This document shows positions 14,174 to 21,612 of a DNA stretch of 23,122 bases, in pieces; the first letter of the stretch is position 1, and each line of letters opens with the position of its first letter. The stretch is from Acidobacteriota bacterium (GTDB lineage: Bacteria; Actinomycetota; Acidimicrobiia; Acidimicrobiales; UBA8190). Where the stretch lies: the NCBI GenBank assembly GCA_028872975.1, contig JAGWNV010000005.1:1-23122 (forward strand). Direction: 5' to 3'. The notes below the pieces were generated by a model, which was not told the origin of the DNA, did not search any database, and was given only the letters and a program-made list of their open reading frames with translations. The position numbers were made by a program, and so were the translations under genes.

Positions 14174-15292
14174 GTGAGGACGCGCCGAGGAGTCCGACCT
14201 GCACGGGTCGGGCCTCCGGCGTCCGAGGGGGGTCGTCGCATGGGGCCAGTGGCGGGGGTCGCGGTCACGTCGGAGGCAGCACCGGGGGGCGGGCCCAGAG
14301 GCCGCCGACTGGCCATGGCGCTGACCCTGGCGGCCGCCGCCGCATTCCCCGGGGTCGTGGCCTCGGTCTCGGCTGCCGGCGCCTCCCCGGCGCTCTACGC
14401 CCAGACCGACTTCCCAGGTGCCTTCGGCGTGCACTCCGACACGAAGTACTTCGACGCCCAGGCCGCCGACGACTTCGTCGTCCCCGCCGGGGTGCAGTGG
14501 GCGCTGACCCAGGTCGACCCGGTGGGTGTCGCCGGCGCCTGCGCCGCCGTGGGGACGGTCGACGTCACCATCTACGGCGACGCCGCCGGGCTGCCCGGAG
14601 GCGTCGTCTACTCGGCGACGGTGACGACCGCCGGCGGGCTGACCCAGGACGTCTGCGCCCTGTCGGTGCCCGTGGACGTGACCCTCGATCCCGGCCACTA
14701 CTGGCTGTCGGTCCAATCCGTCGGGGCCTCGTGGGGCTGGCAGGTGCGATCCGCCGTCTCGAACGACGAGGCGGTGTGGATGATGCCGCCCCCCGGCTTC
14801 TTCACCGACTGCAACGGCTGGTGTGGGATGGACACCGCTCTGGGCACCTCGAGCATGTGGGACCTCGACTTCTCCCTCCAGGGCTCCGTCGTCGACCCCG
14901 CCCCGGACCTCGCCCTCGGTGACACGGCGCCCGCCGGCGTGGTGAGCGGCGACCAGTACAGCTACTCGCTCGTGGCGACCAACACCGGCGGGGACACCGC
15001 CGGGGGCGTCTCGGTCGTCGACGTCCTGCCCGGCACCGTCCACTTCGACTCGGTCTCGACCACCGCCGGCAGCTGCGTGCGGACGGCGCCGCCAACCCCG
15101 CCCAAGACCAAGGGCGGGACCGTGTCCTGTGACCTCGGGAGCCTGGCGGCGGGGTCGTCGGCGACCGTCACCGTGGTCGTGACGGCGACGACACCGGGGA
15201 CCGTGGTCGACGACGCCGGCCTGACCGCCACCGGCGTCACCGCCGACGGCGACGACGGCGCCGGCGCCGCCACCGTCGTCCAGGGGGACTGA
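14174..15292 (+). CDS. Secreted protein with C-terminal DUF11 repeat domain
   Basis: This 372-aa protein starts at GTG 14174, with GGAGG 5 nt upstream. Internal ATGs at 14240 and 14315 are possible alternatives. A basic n-region (RGRR, 42-45) and Ala-rich hydrophobic core (46-66) with a likely cleavage site near ASVSA-AG make a signal peptide. The mature N-terminal part (about 72-237) has a beta-rich look, with ADDFVVPAGVQW, VDVTIYGDAAGLPGGVVYSA and HYWLSVQS, plus Cys pairs that could form disulfides. Residues about 244-365 form a DUF11 domain (DLALGDTAPAGVVSGDQYSYSLVATNTGGDTAGGVSVVDVLP), an Ig-like cell-surface repeat. There is no LPXTG or C-terminal membrane helix, so it is released or held non-covalently. 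Its role is unknown, perhaps adhesion or envelope structure. Confidence 0.8.
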   Translation: MRTRRGVRPARVGPPASEGGRRMGPVAGVAVTSEAAPGGGPRGRRLAMALTLAAAAAFPGVVASVSAAGASPALYAQTDFPGAFGVHSDTKYFDAQAADDFVVPAGVQWALTQVDPVGVAGACAAVGTVDVTIYGDAAGLPGGVVYSATVTTAGGLTQDVCALSVPVDVTLDPGHYWLSVQSVGASWGWQVRSAVSNDEAVWMMPPPGFFTDCNGWCGMDTALGTSSMWDLDFSLQGSVVDPAPDLALGDTAPAGVVSGDQYSYSLVATNTGGDTAGGVSVVDVLPGTVHFDSVSTTAGSCVRTAPPTPPKTKGGTVSCDLGSLAAGSSATVTVVVTATTPGTVVDDAGLTATGVTADGDDGAGAATVVQGD

Positions 15293-15307
15293 CCGGCCCC
15301 GACGGCG

Positions 15308-15334
15308 CCGGCTGCAGCGGCCCGGCCGAGCCGG
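15308..15334. terminator. Candidate bidirectional hairpin between DUF11 and P450 genes
   Basis: CCGGCT (15308-15313) and AGCCGG (15329-15334) form a 6-bp stem around a GC-rich loop that itself contains CGGCC-C-GGCCG. It occupies most of the 48-bp gap between two convergent genes. No T-tract is present. Confidence 0.35.
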
Positions 15335-15340
15335 AACCGT

Positions 15341-16543
15341 TCAGCCCCAGCGAGCGGGCAGCTTCGACGGTCCCCAGATCCCGAAGGTGGGCGGCTTCCA
15401 CTCGACCGGCCCGTCGAGGGCGAGACCGGGGAGGCGCCTGGCCAGGATGACCAGGGCCTCCTGGAGCTCGGCGCGGGCCAGGGAGGCCCCGAGGCAGTGG
15501 TGGATCCCCGAGCCGAAGGTGAGCTGGTTGGACCGGCCTGAGGCGACGTCGAAGGTGTCGGGGGCCTCGAAGACCGACGGGTCGCGGTTGGCCCCGGCCA
15601 GGGTCACCGAGACCAGGGTGCCGGCGGGGAACAGCACCCCGCGGTACTCGATGTCCTCCGAGGCGATCCGGGCCGTGCCCCGGACCGCCCCGAGATAGCG
15701 CATCGTCTCGTCGACGGCGCCGCGGGCCAGGCCGGGGTCCTCAACCAGGCGGGCCCACTGGGCGGGATGGTCGGCCAGGAGAGCGAGGGAGCAGGCCAGT
15801 TGGTTGCGGGTGGTGTCGGTGCCGGCCATGAGGACGGCCTCGGCCAGCATGACGAGCTCCTCGGTGGACAGCCGGTCGCCGGCCTCCTCCACGGCGATGA
15901 GGGCCGAGAGGAGGTCGTCGGCCGGGGCGCGCCGGCGCCGGTCGATGAGGTCGGTCACGTAGCCGTCGAGCTCGAAGGCCGCCCTCGAGATCCGGGGGGC
16001 GTCGGCCACCAGGTCCTGGTTGAAGATCCGGAAGATGTCGGTGGCCCAGGCCGAGAAGAGCGCGGCGTCCTTCTTGGGGGCGCCCAGCAGCTCGCAGATG
16101 ACCGGCACCGGGTAGGGCTCGCAGACCTCCGCCACCAGGTCGGCCCGTCCGCGGTCCACGACGGCGTCGACGAGCGCCTCCATCACCTCCCGCATGACCG
16201 GCCGGAGCCGGTCGGCGGCGGCCGGGGTGAAGGCGGGGGCCACCAGGCGCCGGAGCCGGGCGTGAGGCTCGCCCTCCATGGACAGGATCGACTGCCGGCG
16301 ACGGGAGAAGAACTCGTCGGGCGCCACCTCGGCCATGTCCCGCAGCGCCGAGAGCGCCGAATGGAACCGGCGCTCGCGCAGCACCGAGACGGCGTCCTCG
16401 TAGGTCGTGACGGCGTAGCCGAGCGGCGTGCGGGCCAGCCAGTGGTGGCGGCGGGCGTCGGCGATCTCCGCCAGCGCCTGGTCCCGCTCCACTCCGACGA
16501 CCTCGATGACCGGGAGTTCGAGGTCCTGGACGGCCACTGCCAC
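15341..16543 (-). CDS. Cytochrome P450
   Basis: This 400-aa soluble bacterial P450 is a haem monooxygenase that inserts one oxygen atom into its substrate. The I-helix oxygen-binding motif AGTDTT is at 240-245, the ExxR pair is Glu279-Arg282 (DETMR), and the haem loop FGSGIHHCLG has ligand Cys350. HARLRRLV (94-101) is the C-helix. The start is GTG at 16543, with GAGGAG overlapping the stop codon of the upstream DUF35 gene; the gap is only 9 bp, so it is co-transcribed with ltp and DUF35. No ferredoxin or reductase gene is adjacent, so electrons must come from elsewhere. The operon context suggests hydroxylation of the compound processed by the Ltp/DUF35 pair, such as a steroid or terpenoid side chain (inference). 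Confidence 0.95.
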   Translation of the reverse strand: MAVAVQDLELPVIEVVGVERDQALAEIADARRHHWLARTPLGYAVTTYEDAVSVLRERRFHSALSALRDMAEVAPDEFFSRRRQSILSMEGEPHARLRRLVAPAFTPAAADRLRPVMREVMEALVDAVVDRGRADLVAEVCEPYPVPVICELLGAPKKDAALFSAWATDIFRIFNQDLVADAPRISRAAFELDGYVTDLIDRRRRAPADDLLSALIAVEEAGDRLSTEELVMLAEAVLMAGTDTTRNQLACSLALLADHPAQWARLVEDPGLARGAVDETMRYLGAVRGTARIASEDIEYRGVLFPAGTLVSVTLAGANRDPSVFEAPDTFDVASGRSNQLTFGSGIHHCLGASLARAELQEALVILARRLPGLALDGPVEWKPPTFGIWGPSKLPARWG

Positions 16544-16552
16544 GGGGGCTCC

Positions 16553-17056
16553 TCAGCCGCTCCGGCGCACCCAGAAGGGGAGGGACTCGGTCGAGCCGTC
16601 GGGGCGGGTGAAGGTCCGAAAGACGCACTCCACCGGCTCGCCGATGCCGATGCCGTGGGGGTCGACGCTGTCGAGGGGGGCGTCGACGTCCTCGACGAGG
16701 TTGCCCACGAACCGGATGAGGGGGTTCTCGTCGAGCTCGACCACGATCACGTTGTAGGGGGCCACGCTCGAGTAGGGCTCGAGGAGCGGCGGGTGGGGGA
16801 TCACGTAGGACCAGACCTTCCCCGTGGGGGCCACCGGCCGCCACTCCCGCTCGGTCGACCGGCACGTCGGGCACATCGGACGCGGTGGATGGCGGAGCCG
16901 GCCGCAGGCGGTGCAGGCCTGGACGACGAGCTCCCCTCGTCGGGCCGCCTCGAAGAACCCGATGGACTCCTCGTCGGTGGCCGGCAGCAGGAACCCCTCC
17001 ACCGACGGGCCCCGGTTGGCGACGTATCCCCCCGAGAAGGCAGCGGCGTTGCTCAT
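16553..17056 (-). CDS. DUF35 Zn-ribbon/OB-fold protein, partner of the lipid-transfer protein
   Basis: This 167-aa protein has the rubredoxin-like zinc ribbon Cys48-x2-Cys51...Cys62-x2-Cys65 (CTACGRLRHPPRPMCPTC). An OB-fold follows, from about 72 to 165 (GKVWSYVIPHPPL...PYNVIVVELDENPLIRFVGNL). DUF35 proteins form complexes with thiolase-like Ltp proteins; in actinobacterial steroid degradation the DUF35 domain of ChsH2 binds Ltp2 to form an aldolase (established). Here the domain stands alone, without the MaoC hydratase part of ChsH2. It lies 13 bp downstream of the Ltp gene with a clear GGGAGAGG ribosome-binding site, and 9 bp upstream of the P450 gene. A complex with the upstream gene product is very likely. 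Confidence 0.9.
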   Translation of the reverse strand: MSNAAAFSGGYVANRGPSVEGFLLPATDEESIGFFEAARRGELVVQACTACGRLRHPPRPMCPTCRSTEREWRPVAPTGKVWSYVIPHPPLLEPYSSVAPYNVIVVELDENPLIRFVGNLVEDVDAPLDSVDPHGIGIGEPVECVFRTFTRPDGSTESLPFWVRRSG

Positions 17057-17069
17057 CGGTCCTCTCCCT

Positions 17070-18227
17070 TCATCGCCGCAGCAGCAGCGCGCTCGTGGGC
17101 ACGCCCTCGCCCGAGGTGACCAGGCACGTCTCGGCCCCCTCGACCTGGGCCGTCGAGGTGCCCCGCATCTGCTTCACCCCTTCGGTGATGAGGTTGAAGC
17201 CGTGCACGTAGGCCTCGGACATGCCCCCGCCCGAGGTGTTGACCGGCAGGCTGCCGGTGCCCCATTCCAGGTTGCCGTTCTCGGTGAACCCGGGGGCCTC
17301 TCCTCGCTTGCAGAAGCCGTATCCCTCGAGGGACAGGAGGATGAGGGGGCTGAAGGCGTCGTAGAGCTGGGCCACGTCGACGTCTTCGGGGCCGAAGTCG
17401 GCGTTGGCCCACAGCCGGCGGGCGCAGGCCCAGGCCGGCCCGGTGAGGGGGTCGTCGTTGAAGTAGTTGACCATCGTCTGGTGCTCGGGAGGGAGCCCCT
17501 GGGCGAAGGCGTGGACGTAGGCGGGCGGGTGCCGGAGGTCCTTGGCCCGGTCGGCAGAGGTGATGACGCAGGCGAGCGCCCCGTCGGTCTCCAGGCAGTT
17601 GTCGAACAGGCACAGGGGCTCGGAGATCCACCGGCTCTGCATGTAGTCGTCCCGCGTCATGGGACGGTCGTACATCATCGCCTCGGGGTTCCGGTTGGCG
17701 TGCTTGCGCACGGCGATGGCCACGTTGGCCAGGTGGTCCCTGGTGGCGCCGTACTCGTGCATGTACCGGCGGGTGAGGAGCCCGATCTCGTCGACGGGAC
17801 GCAGGAGGCCGTAGGGGCGGGTCCACTGCCCGGGGACCCGCAGCTGGACCGAGGTGTTCGTCCAGGGCCTGGGCCCCGAGCCGCGCTTGCGGGAACGCCA
17901 GGCCACCGCCACCTCGGCCTGGCCCGTGGCCACAGCCATGGCCGCCTGGCCCACCACCCCGCAGCCGGCCCCGCCCCCGTAGCCGACCTGGGAGAAGAAG
18001 GTGATGTCCCCGCAGCCGATGTTCCGGACGATGTCGACCTCTTCGGTGGCCTCCATCGTGTAGGAGCACAGCGCCCCGATCTCCCTGGGATCGATCCCGG
18101 CGTCGGCGCAGGCGTCGACGATGACCTGGCAGGCGAGCTCGATCTCGGGCGGGTCGAGATGCTTGGCGAAGGGAGTCTGGGCGATGCCCACGATGGCCGT
18201 GGCGTCGCGCAGTCCGGCTGGGCTCAT
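17070..18227 (-). CDS. Thiolase-like lipid-transfer protein (Ltp/SCP-x thiolase family)
   Basis: This is a 385-aa protein from ATG 18227. A GTG at 18233 would add two residues but lies upstream of the transcription start predicted from the -10 box at 18236-18241. The thiolase fold is evident: TAIVGIAQTPFAKH at the start, GGGAGCGVVGQAAMAVATG with Cys89 at the nucleophile position, and LPVNTSGGGMSEAYVHGFN replacing the usual GHP motif. Members of this branch act as thiolases or, with a DUF35 partner, as retro-aldolases that release a C2/C3 unit from a branched acyl-CoA side chain. The immediate downstream DUF35 gene favours the aldolase type. Tyr and His residues in LYDAFSP and SEAYVHG are candidates for catalysis. 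It is the first gene of the operon with DUF35 and P450. Confidence 0.88.
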   Translation of the reverse strand: MSPAGLRDATAIVGIAQTPFAKHLDPPEIELACQVIVDACADAGIDPREIGALCSYTMEATEEVDIVRNIGCGDITFFSQVGYGGGAGCGVVGQAAMAVATGQAEVAVAWRSRKRGSGPRPWTNTSVQLRVPGQWTRPYGLLRPVDEIGLLTRRYMHEYGATRDHLANVAIAVRKHANRNPEAMMYDRPMTRDDYMQSRWISEPLCLFDNCLETDGALACVITSADRAKDLRHPPAYVHAFAQGLPPEHQTMVNYFNDDPLTGPAWACARRLWANADFGPEDVDVAQLYDAFSPLILLSLEGYGFCKRGEAPGFTENGNLEWGTGSLPVNTSGGGMSEAYVHGFNLITEGVKQMRGTSTAQVEGAETCLVTSGEGVPTSALLLRR

Positions 18228-18235
18228 GGCCACGC

Positions 18236-18241
18236 AGGCTA
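18236..18241 (-). promoter_or_regulatory. -10 box of a leaderless promoter for the ltp-DUF35-P450 operon
   Basis: On the minus strand TAGCCT (TANNNT) lies 8 nt before ATG 18227. It also lies 17 bp after CTGACG, the right arm of the operator read on this strand. The operator thus covers the -35 element here as well as on the opposite strand. Confidence 0.55.
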
Positions 18242-18249
18242 CTTCCGAC

Positions 18250-18264
18250 CTGACGCTCCGTCAG
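18250..18264. promoter_or_regulatory. Shared operator between the ltp operon and the aldehyde dehydrogenase operon
   Basis: CTGACGCTCCGTCAG has perfect 5-bp arms around a 5-bp spacer and, with its flanks (18247-18273), is 24/27 identical to 4561-4587. Its two arms serve as -35-like hexamers of the two divergent promoters, so one bound dimer should silence both operons. The sequence is unlike the KstR (AAC..GTT) and KstR2 (CAAG..CTTG) sites known from mycobacteria. Confidence 0.72.
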
Positions 18265-18274
18265 ATTCGTCGGC

Positions 18275-18280
18275 TACCAT
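18275..18280 (+). promoter_or_regulatory. -10 box of a leaderless promoter for the aldehyde dehydrogenase
   Basis: TACCAT (TANNNT) lies 19 bp after CTGACG (18250-18255) and 6 nt before the GTG start at 18287. No ribosome-binding site precedes the GTG. Confidence 0.58.
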
Positions 18281-18286
18281 CCGCGT

Positions 18287-19771
18287 GTGCCGTCGACCAC
18301 CGCCGCCACCGCCCGCCCCGAGGAGCGCAGGCTCCTCGTCGGAGGGACCTGGCAGGAGGCGGGGAGCGGCACCTACGAGGTGGTGAACCCCGCCACCGAG
18401 GAGGTGGTGGGCCTCGCCCCCGAGGCCAGCGTGGCCGACGCCGAGGCCGCCGCCGCCGCCGCCCGCCAGGCCCTCCCGGGCTGGGCCGGGCTCCCCGTCG
18501 AGGACCGGCTGGCGCTCATGGCCGAGGCCGCCGTGGCCATCCGGGCGCGGGCCGCCGAGCTGTTGCCCCTCGTCATCGCCGAGACCGGCGCCACCGCCGC
18601 CGTCGGCTCGCGCATGCAGGTCCCGGTGGCGGCCGACCGCTTCGAGCGCTACTCCCGGGACCCCCGCCACGTCGTCCAGCGGTCCCTCGTGCCCCAGGTG
18701 GCCCCCACCACTCCGCTCGCCCCCGGCGGGCTCATCAACGCCCTGGCCGTCCGCCAGCCGGTGGGTGTGGTGGCCTGCGTCACCTCCTACAACTTCCCCC
18801 TCGTCAACATGGCCGGCAAGGTGGCACCGGCGCTGGCCATGGGGAACACGGTGGTGGTCAAGCCCGCCCCCCAGGACCCCCTCGCCGTCGTCGAGCTGGT
18901 CCGGATCCTCGACGAGGTGGGGTTCCCGCCCGGGGTCGTGAACCTCCTCACCTCCTCGAAGGCCGATCCCGCCGCCGCCCTCGTGGCCAGCCCCGACGTC
19001 GACATGGTGAGCTTCACCGGGTCGACCGAGGTCGGGACCCGCATCGCCGAGTCGGGCGGCCGGACGATGAAGCGGCTCCTCCTCGAGCTCGGGGGCAAGG
19101 GCGCCTGCGTGGTGTTCGACGACGCCGATCTGAAGGGCGCCGTGGGTTGCATCGGGTCCACCTGGAGCTTCCACTCCGGTCAGATCTGCACGGCCCCCAC
19201 CCGGGCCATCGTCCAGCGGGGGGTCTTCGAAGAGGTGGTCGAGCGCCTCGCCCGCTACGCCACCGTCCTCAAGGTCGGGGACCCCACCGAGCAGGACACG
19301 GTGGTCGGACCGCTCATCTCCGCCGCCCAGCGGGACCGGGTCGAGGGCCACATCGCCCAGGGCAAGGGCGAGGGCGCCGAGGTGGTGACCGGCGGGGGAC
19401 GGCCCTCCCACCTCGAGCGGGGCTTCTACGTGGAGCCGACCCTCATCACCGGGACCAACCAGATGAGCGTCGCCCGGGAGGAGATCTTCGGGCCCGTCGT
19501 GGTGGTGGCCCCATTCGACGACGACGACGAGGGGGTGTCCATGGCCAACGACAGCCCCTACGGCCTCTACGACTACGTCTTCTCCGCCGACACCGCCCGG
19601 GCGTTCCGCGTGGCCAAGCTCCTGCGGGCCGGTCATGTCGGCATCAACACCGCCCAGCGCCACCACGAGGCGCCCTTCGGCGGCTTCAAGATGTCGGGGG
19701 TGGGCCGCGACGGAGGCGACTACGGACTCGAGGCCTACTCGGAGCTCCAGTCGATCGTGTGGGCCGGCTGA
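18287..19771 (+). CDS. Aldehyde dehydrogenase (NAD(P)+-dependent)
   Basis: This 494-aa protein is a member of the ALDH superfamily that oxidises an aldehyde to its acid. Catalytic and cofactor residues are intact: Asn169 (TSYNFPL), Lys192 in VVVKPAP, FTGSTEVG (243-250) of the Rossmann fold, Glu267 in LELGGKG, nucleophile Cys301 in HSGQICTAP, and EEIFGPV in the C-terminal part. Its length is normal. The start is GTG 18287, a leaderless position. It is divergent from the ltp-DUF35-P450 operon and shares its operator, so it may oxidise an aldehyde made by P450 or retro-aldol chemistry (inference). It is followed after 55 bp by the D-aminoacylase-like gene. Confidence 0.95.
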   Translation: MPSTTAATARPEERRLLVGGTWQEAGSGTYEVVNPATEEVVGLAPEASVADAEAAAAAARQALPGWAGLPVEDRLALMAEAAVAIRARAAELLPLVIAETGATAAVGSRMQVPVAADRFERYSRDPRHVVQRSLVPQVAPTTPLAPGGLINALAVRQPVGVVACVTSYNFPLVNMAGKVAPALAMGNTVVVKPAPQDPLAVVELVRILDEVGFPPGVVNLLTSSKADPAAALVASPDVDMVSFTGSTEVGTRIAESGGRTMKRLLLELGGKGACVVFDDADLKGAVGCIGSTWSFHSGQICTAPTRAIVQRGVFEEVVERLARYATVLKVGDPTEQDTVVGPLISAAQRDRVEGHIAQGKGEGAEVVTGGGRPSHLERGFYVEPTLITGTNQMSVAREEIFGPVVVVAPFDDDDEGVSMANDSPYGLYDYVFSADTARAFRVAKLLRAGHVGINTAQRHHEAPFGGFKMSGVGRDGGDYGLEAYSELQSIVWAG

Positions 19772-19826
19772 CCGTCGGCGACCGGCGGCCCGGCCCGGGG
19801 GACCACCCCCGGCCAGAGGAGGACGG

Positions 19827-21560
19827 ATGAGCAGCTACGACCTCGCCATCATGGGCGGCATCGTCGTGGACGGGAGCGGTCTCGCCCGCCGTCGCGGCGA
19901 CCTCGCCGTGAAGGACGGCAGGGTGGTGAAGATCGGCTTCGTCGACCCCGGCGACGCCGAGCAGGTGATCGACGCCGACGGCCTCCACGTGGCGCCGGGC
20001 ATCGTCGACGCCCACACCCACTACGACCCCCAGCTCACCTTCGAGCCCTATGCCACGTCCTCCTGCTACCACGGGGTGACGACGGTGCTGGCCGGCAACT
20101 GCGGCTTCTCGGTGGCGCCCAACCGGCCCGACCAGCGGGACTTCCTGGCCCGGATGTTCGCCAAGGTGGAGGGCATGTCCCCGGTGGCCCTCTCGGCCGT
20201 CGACTGGAGCTTCGAGAGCTTCCCCGAATTCCTGGCCAGCCGCGAGGGCCGGCTCGGGGTGAACATGGCCTGCTACGTCGGCCACTCCGCCGTCCGGCGC
20301 ACCGTCATGGGCGAGGCCGGCTCGGAGCGGGAGGCCACCGCCGACGAGGTCGAGCAGATGCGGCGGATCGTGGCCGAGGCCATGGAGGCGGGGGCAGCGG
20401 GCTTCTCCTCCTCCCACGGCCCCACCCAGCTCGACGGGGACGACCGGCCCGTGCCGAGCCGGTTCGCCGGCCTCGGGGAGCTCGAGGAGCTCTGCGCCGA
20501 GGCGGGCCGGCACCGGGGCGGGTCGATCAGCTACCTCCACCGCAGCGCCATCGGTGGGCTGGACCAGGCCGACAAGGACCTGCTCGTCCGCCTCGGCAGC
20601 CGCAGCCGGCTGCCCATCGTCCTCCAGGGCCTGGGGGGCCGGTCCAAGGTGGACGTCCCCGGCGCCGGGTGGGACGACGTGGCGGCGTGGATCGAGGAGG
20701 CGGGCCGGCAGGGGGTCGGGATCTATTCGCTCCTCCGCAACCACCCCTTCGACCGGGACTTCCGCATCGACGCCGGGACCAACCTCTACGAGGGCGTCCC
20801 CGCCTGGCACCGGGTGCTCGGGCCCGGGGGAACCGTCGAGGAGAAGATCGCCCTGCTGCGGGACCCTGCGGCGCGCGACGAGATGCGCCACGCCGTCGAG
20901 CACCCCAACCGGGACGCCGCCAAGGGCTCGACGCTCCCCCCGCCCCGGTTCACCGTCGTCGAGGTAGACGAGGTGGTGAAGGCCGAGCACGAGAAGCTCC
21001 TCCACCGGACCATCGCCGACATCGCCGCCGAGCTCGGGGTGGAGCCGGCCGACGCCATGCTCGACCTCGCCCTCGACGAGGGCCTCGGGACCGTCTTCCG
21101 GTACGTGAACAAGAGCCGGTCCTGGGAGGAGGCGGTGGCCGCCGGCCAGCGCCACCCGGCCATGATCATCGGCGTCTCCGACGGCGGCGCCCACCTCGAC
21201 CGCGACGACGGGTCGGACTGGTCGACGGCCTTCCTGGCCTTCTGGGTCCGGGACCGCAAGCTCTGGAGCCTGGAGGAGGGCATCCGGCAGATGACCCAGG
21301 TTCCCGCCGCCCTCCTCGGGTTCGAGAACCGGGGCATGCTCCTGCCCGGCTACTGGGCCGACGCCTTCGTCTTCGACCCCGACACCGTCGAGCTGGCCTC
21401 GAAGAAGCAGGTGGCGGACTTCCCCGGCGGGGAGGCCCGCTACTCGGCCCGGCCCAAGGGGATCCACTGGACCATCGTGAACGGCGTCCCCGTCGTCCGC
21501 GACGGGGAGCTCCTCACCGACCGGCTCCCCGGCCAGGTGGTCCGGCCCGGCATCGCCTGA
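19827..21560 (+). CDS. Amidohydrolase, N-acyl-D-amino-acid deacylase (D-aminoacylase) family
   Basis: This 577-aa protein has the metal-dependent hydrolase fold: an N-terminal beta sandwich with DLAIMGGIVVDGSGLARRRGDLAVKDGRVVKIG, and metal pair His63/His65 in DAHTHYDP. Cys92 in GNCGFSVAP is the position of the metal-binding Cys of D-aminoacylases, and Asp452 is in GVSDGGAHLD. The C-terminal sandwich ends in WTIVNGVPVVRDGE. Where characterised D-aminoacylases have a SHxK-type His ligand, this protein reads LQGLGGRSK (266-274), so the metal site or substrate may differ. The ATG at 19827 is preceded by AGAGGAGG. The open frame extends upstream, but that part overlaps the aldehyde dehydrogenase. 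Natural substrates of such actinobacterial paralogues are mostly unknown. Confidence 0.88.
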   Translation: MSSYDLAIMGGIVVDGSGLARRRGDLAVKDGRVVKIGFVDPGDAEQVIDADGLHVAPGIVDAHTHYDPQLTFEPYATSSCYHGVTTVLAGNCGFSVAPNRPDQRDFLARMFAKVEGMSPVALSAVDWSFESFPEFLASREGRLGVNMACYVGHSAVRRTVMGEAGSEREATADEVEQMRRIVAEAMEAGAAGFSSSHGPTQLDGDDRPVPSRFAGLGELEELCAEAGRHRGGSISYLHRSAIGGLDQADKDLLVRLGSRSRLPIVLQGLGGRSKVDVPGAGWDDVAAWIEEAGRQGVGIYSLLRNHPFDRDFRIDAGTNLYEGVPAWHRVLGPGGTVEEKIALLRDPAARDEMRHAVEHPNRDAAKGSTLPPPRFTVVEVDEVVKAEHEKLLHRTIADIAAELGVEPADAMLDLALDEGLGTVFRYVNKSRSWEEAVAAGQRHPAMIIGVSDGGAHLDRDDGSDWSTAFLAFWVRDRKLWSLEEGIRQMTQVPAALLGFENRGMLLPGYWADAFVFDPDTVELASKKQVADFPGGEARYSARPKGIHWTIVNGVPVVRDGELLTDRLPGQVVRPGIA

Positions 21561-21600
21561 GCATCCCGCCGGTCGCCCGGGCGCGGGCACGGCGCTGCCG

Positions 21601-21606
21601 TAGCAT
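21601..21606 (+). promoter_or_regulatory. -10 box of a leaderless promoter for the cyclase-family gene
   Basis: TAGCAT lies 6 nt before the GTG at 21613, within the 52-bp gap after the D-aminoacylase-like gene. There is no ribosome-binding site and no clear -35. The gene may thus have its own promoter besides read-through. Confidence 0.5.
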
Positions 21607-21612
21607 CCGCCC

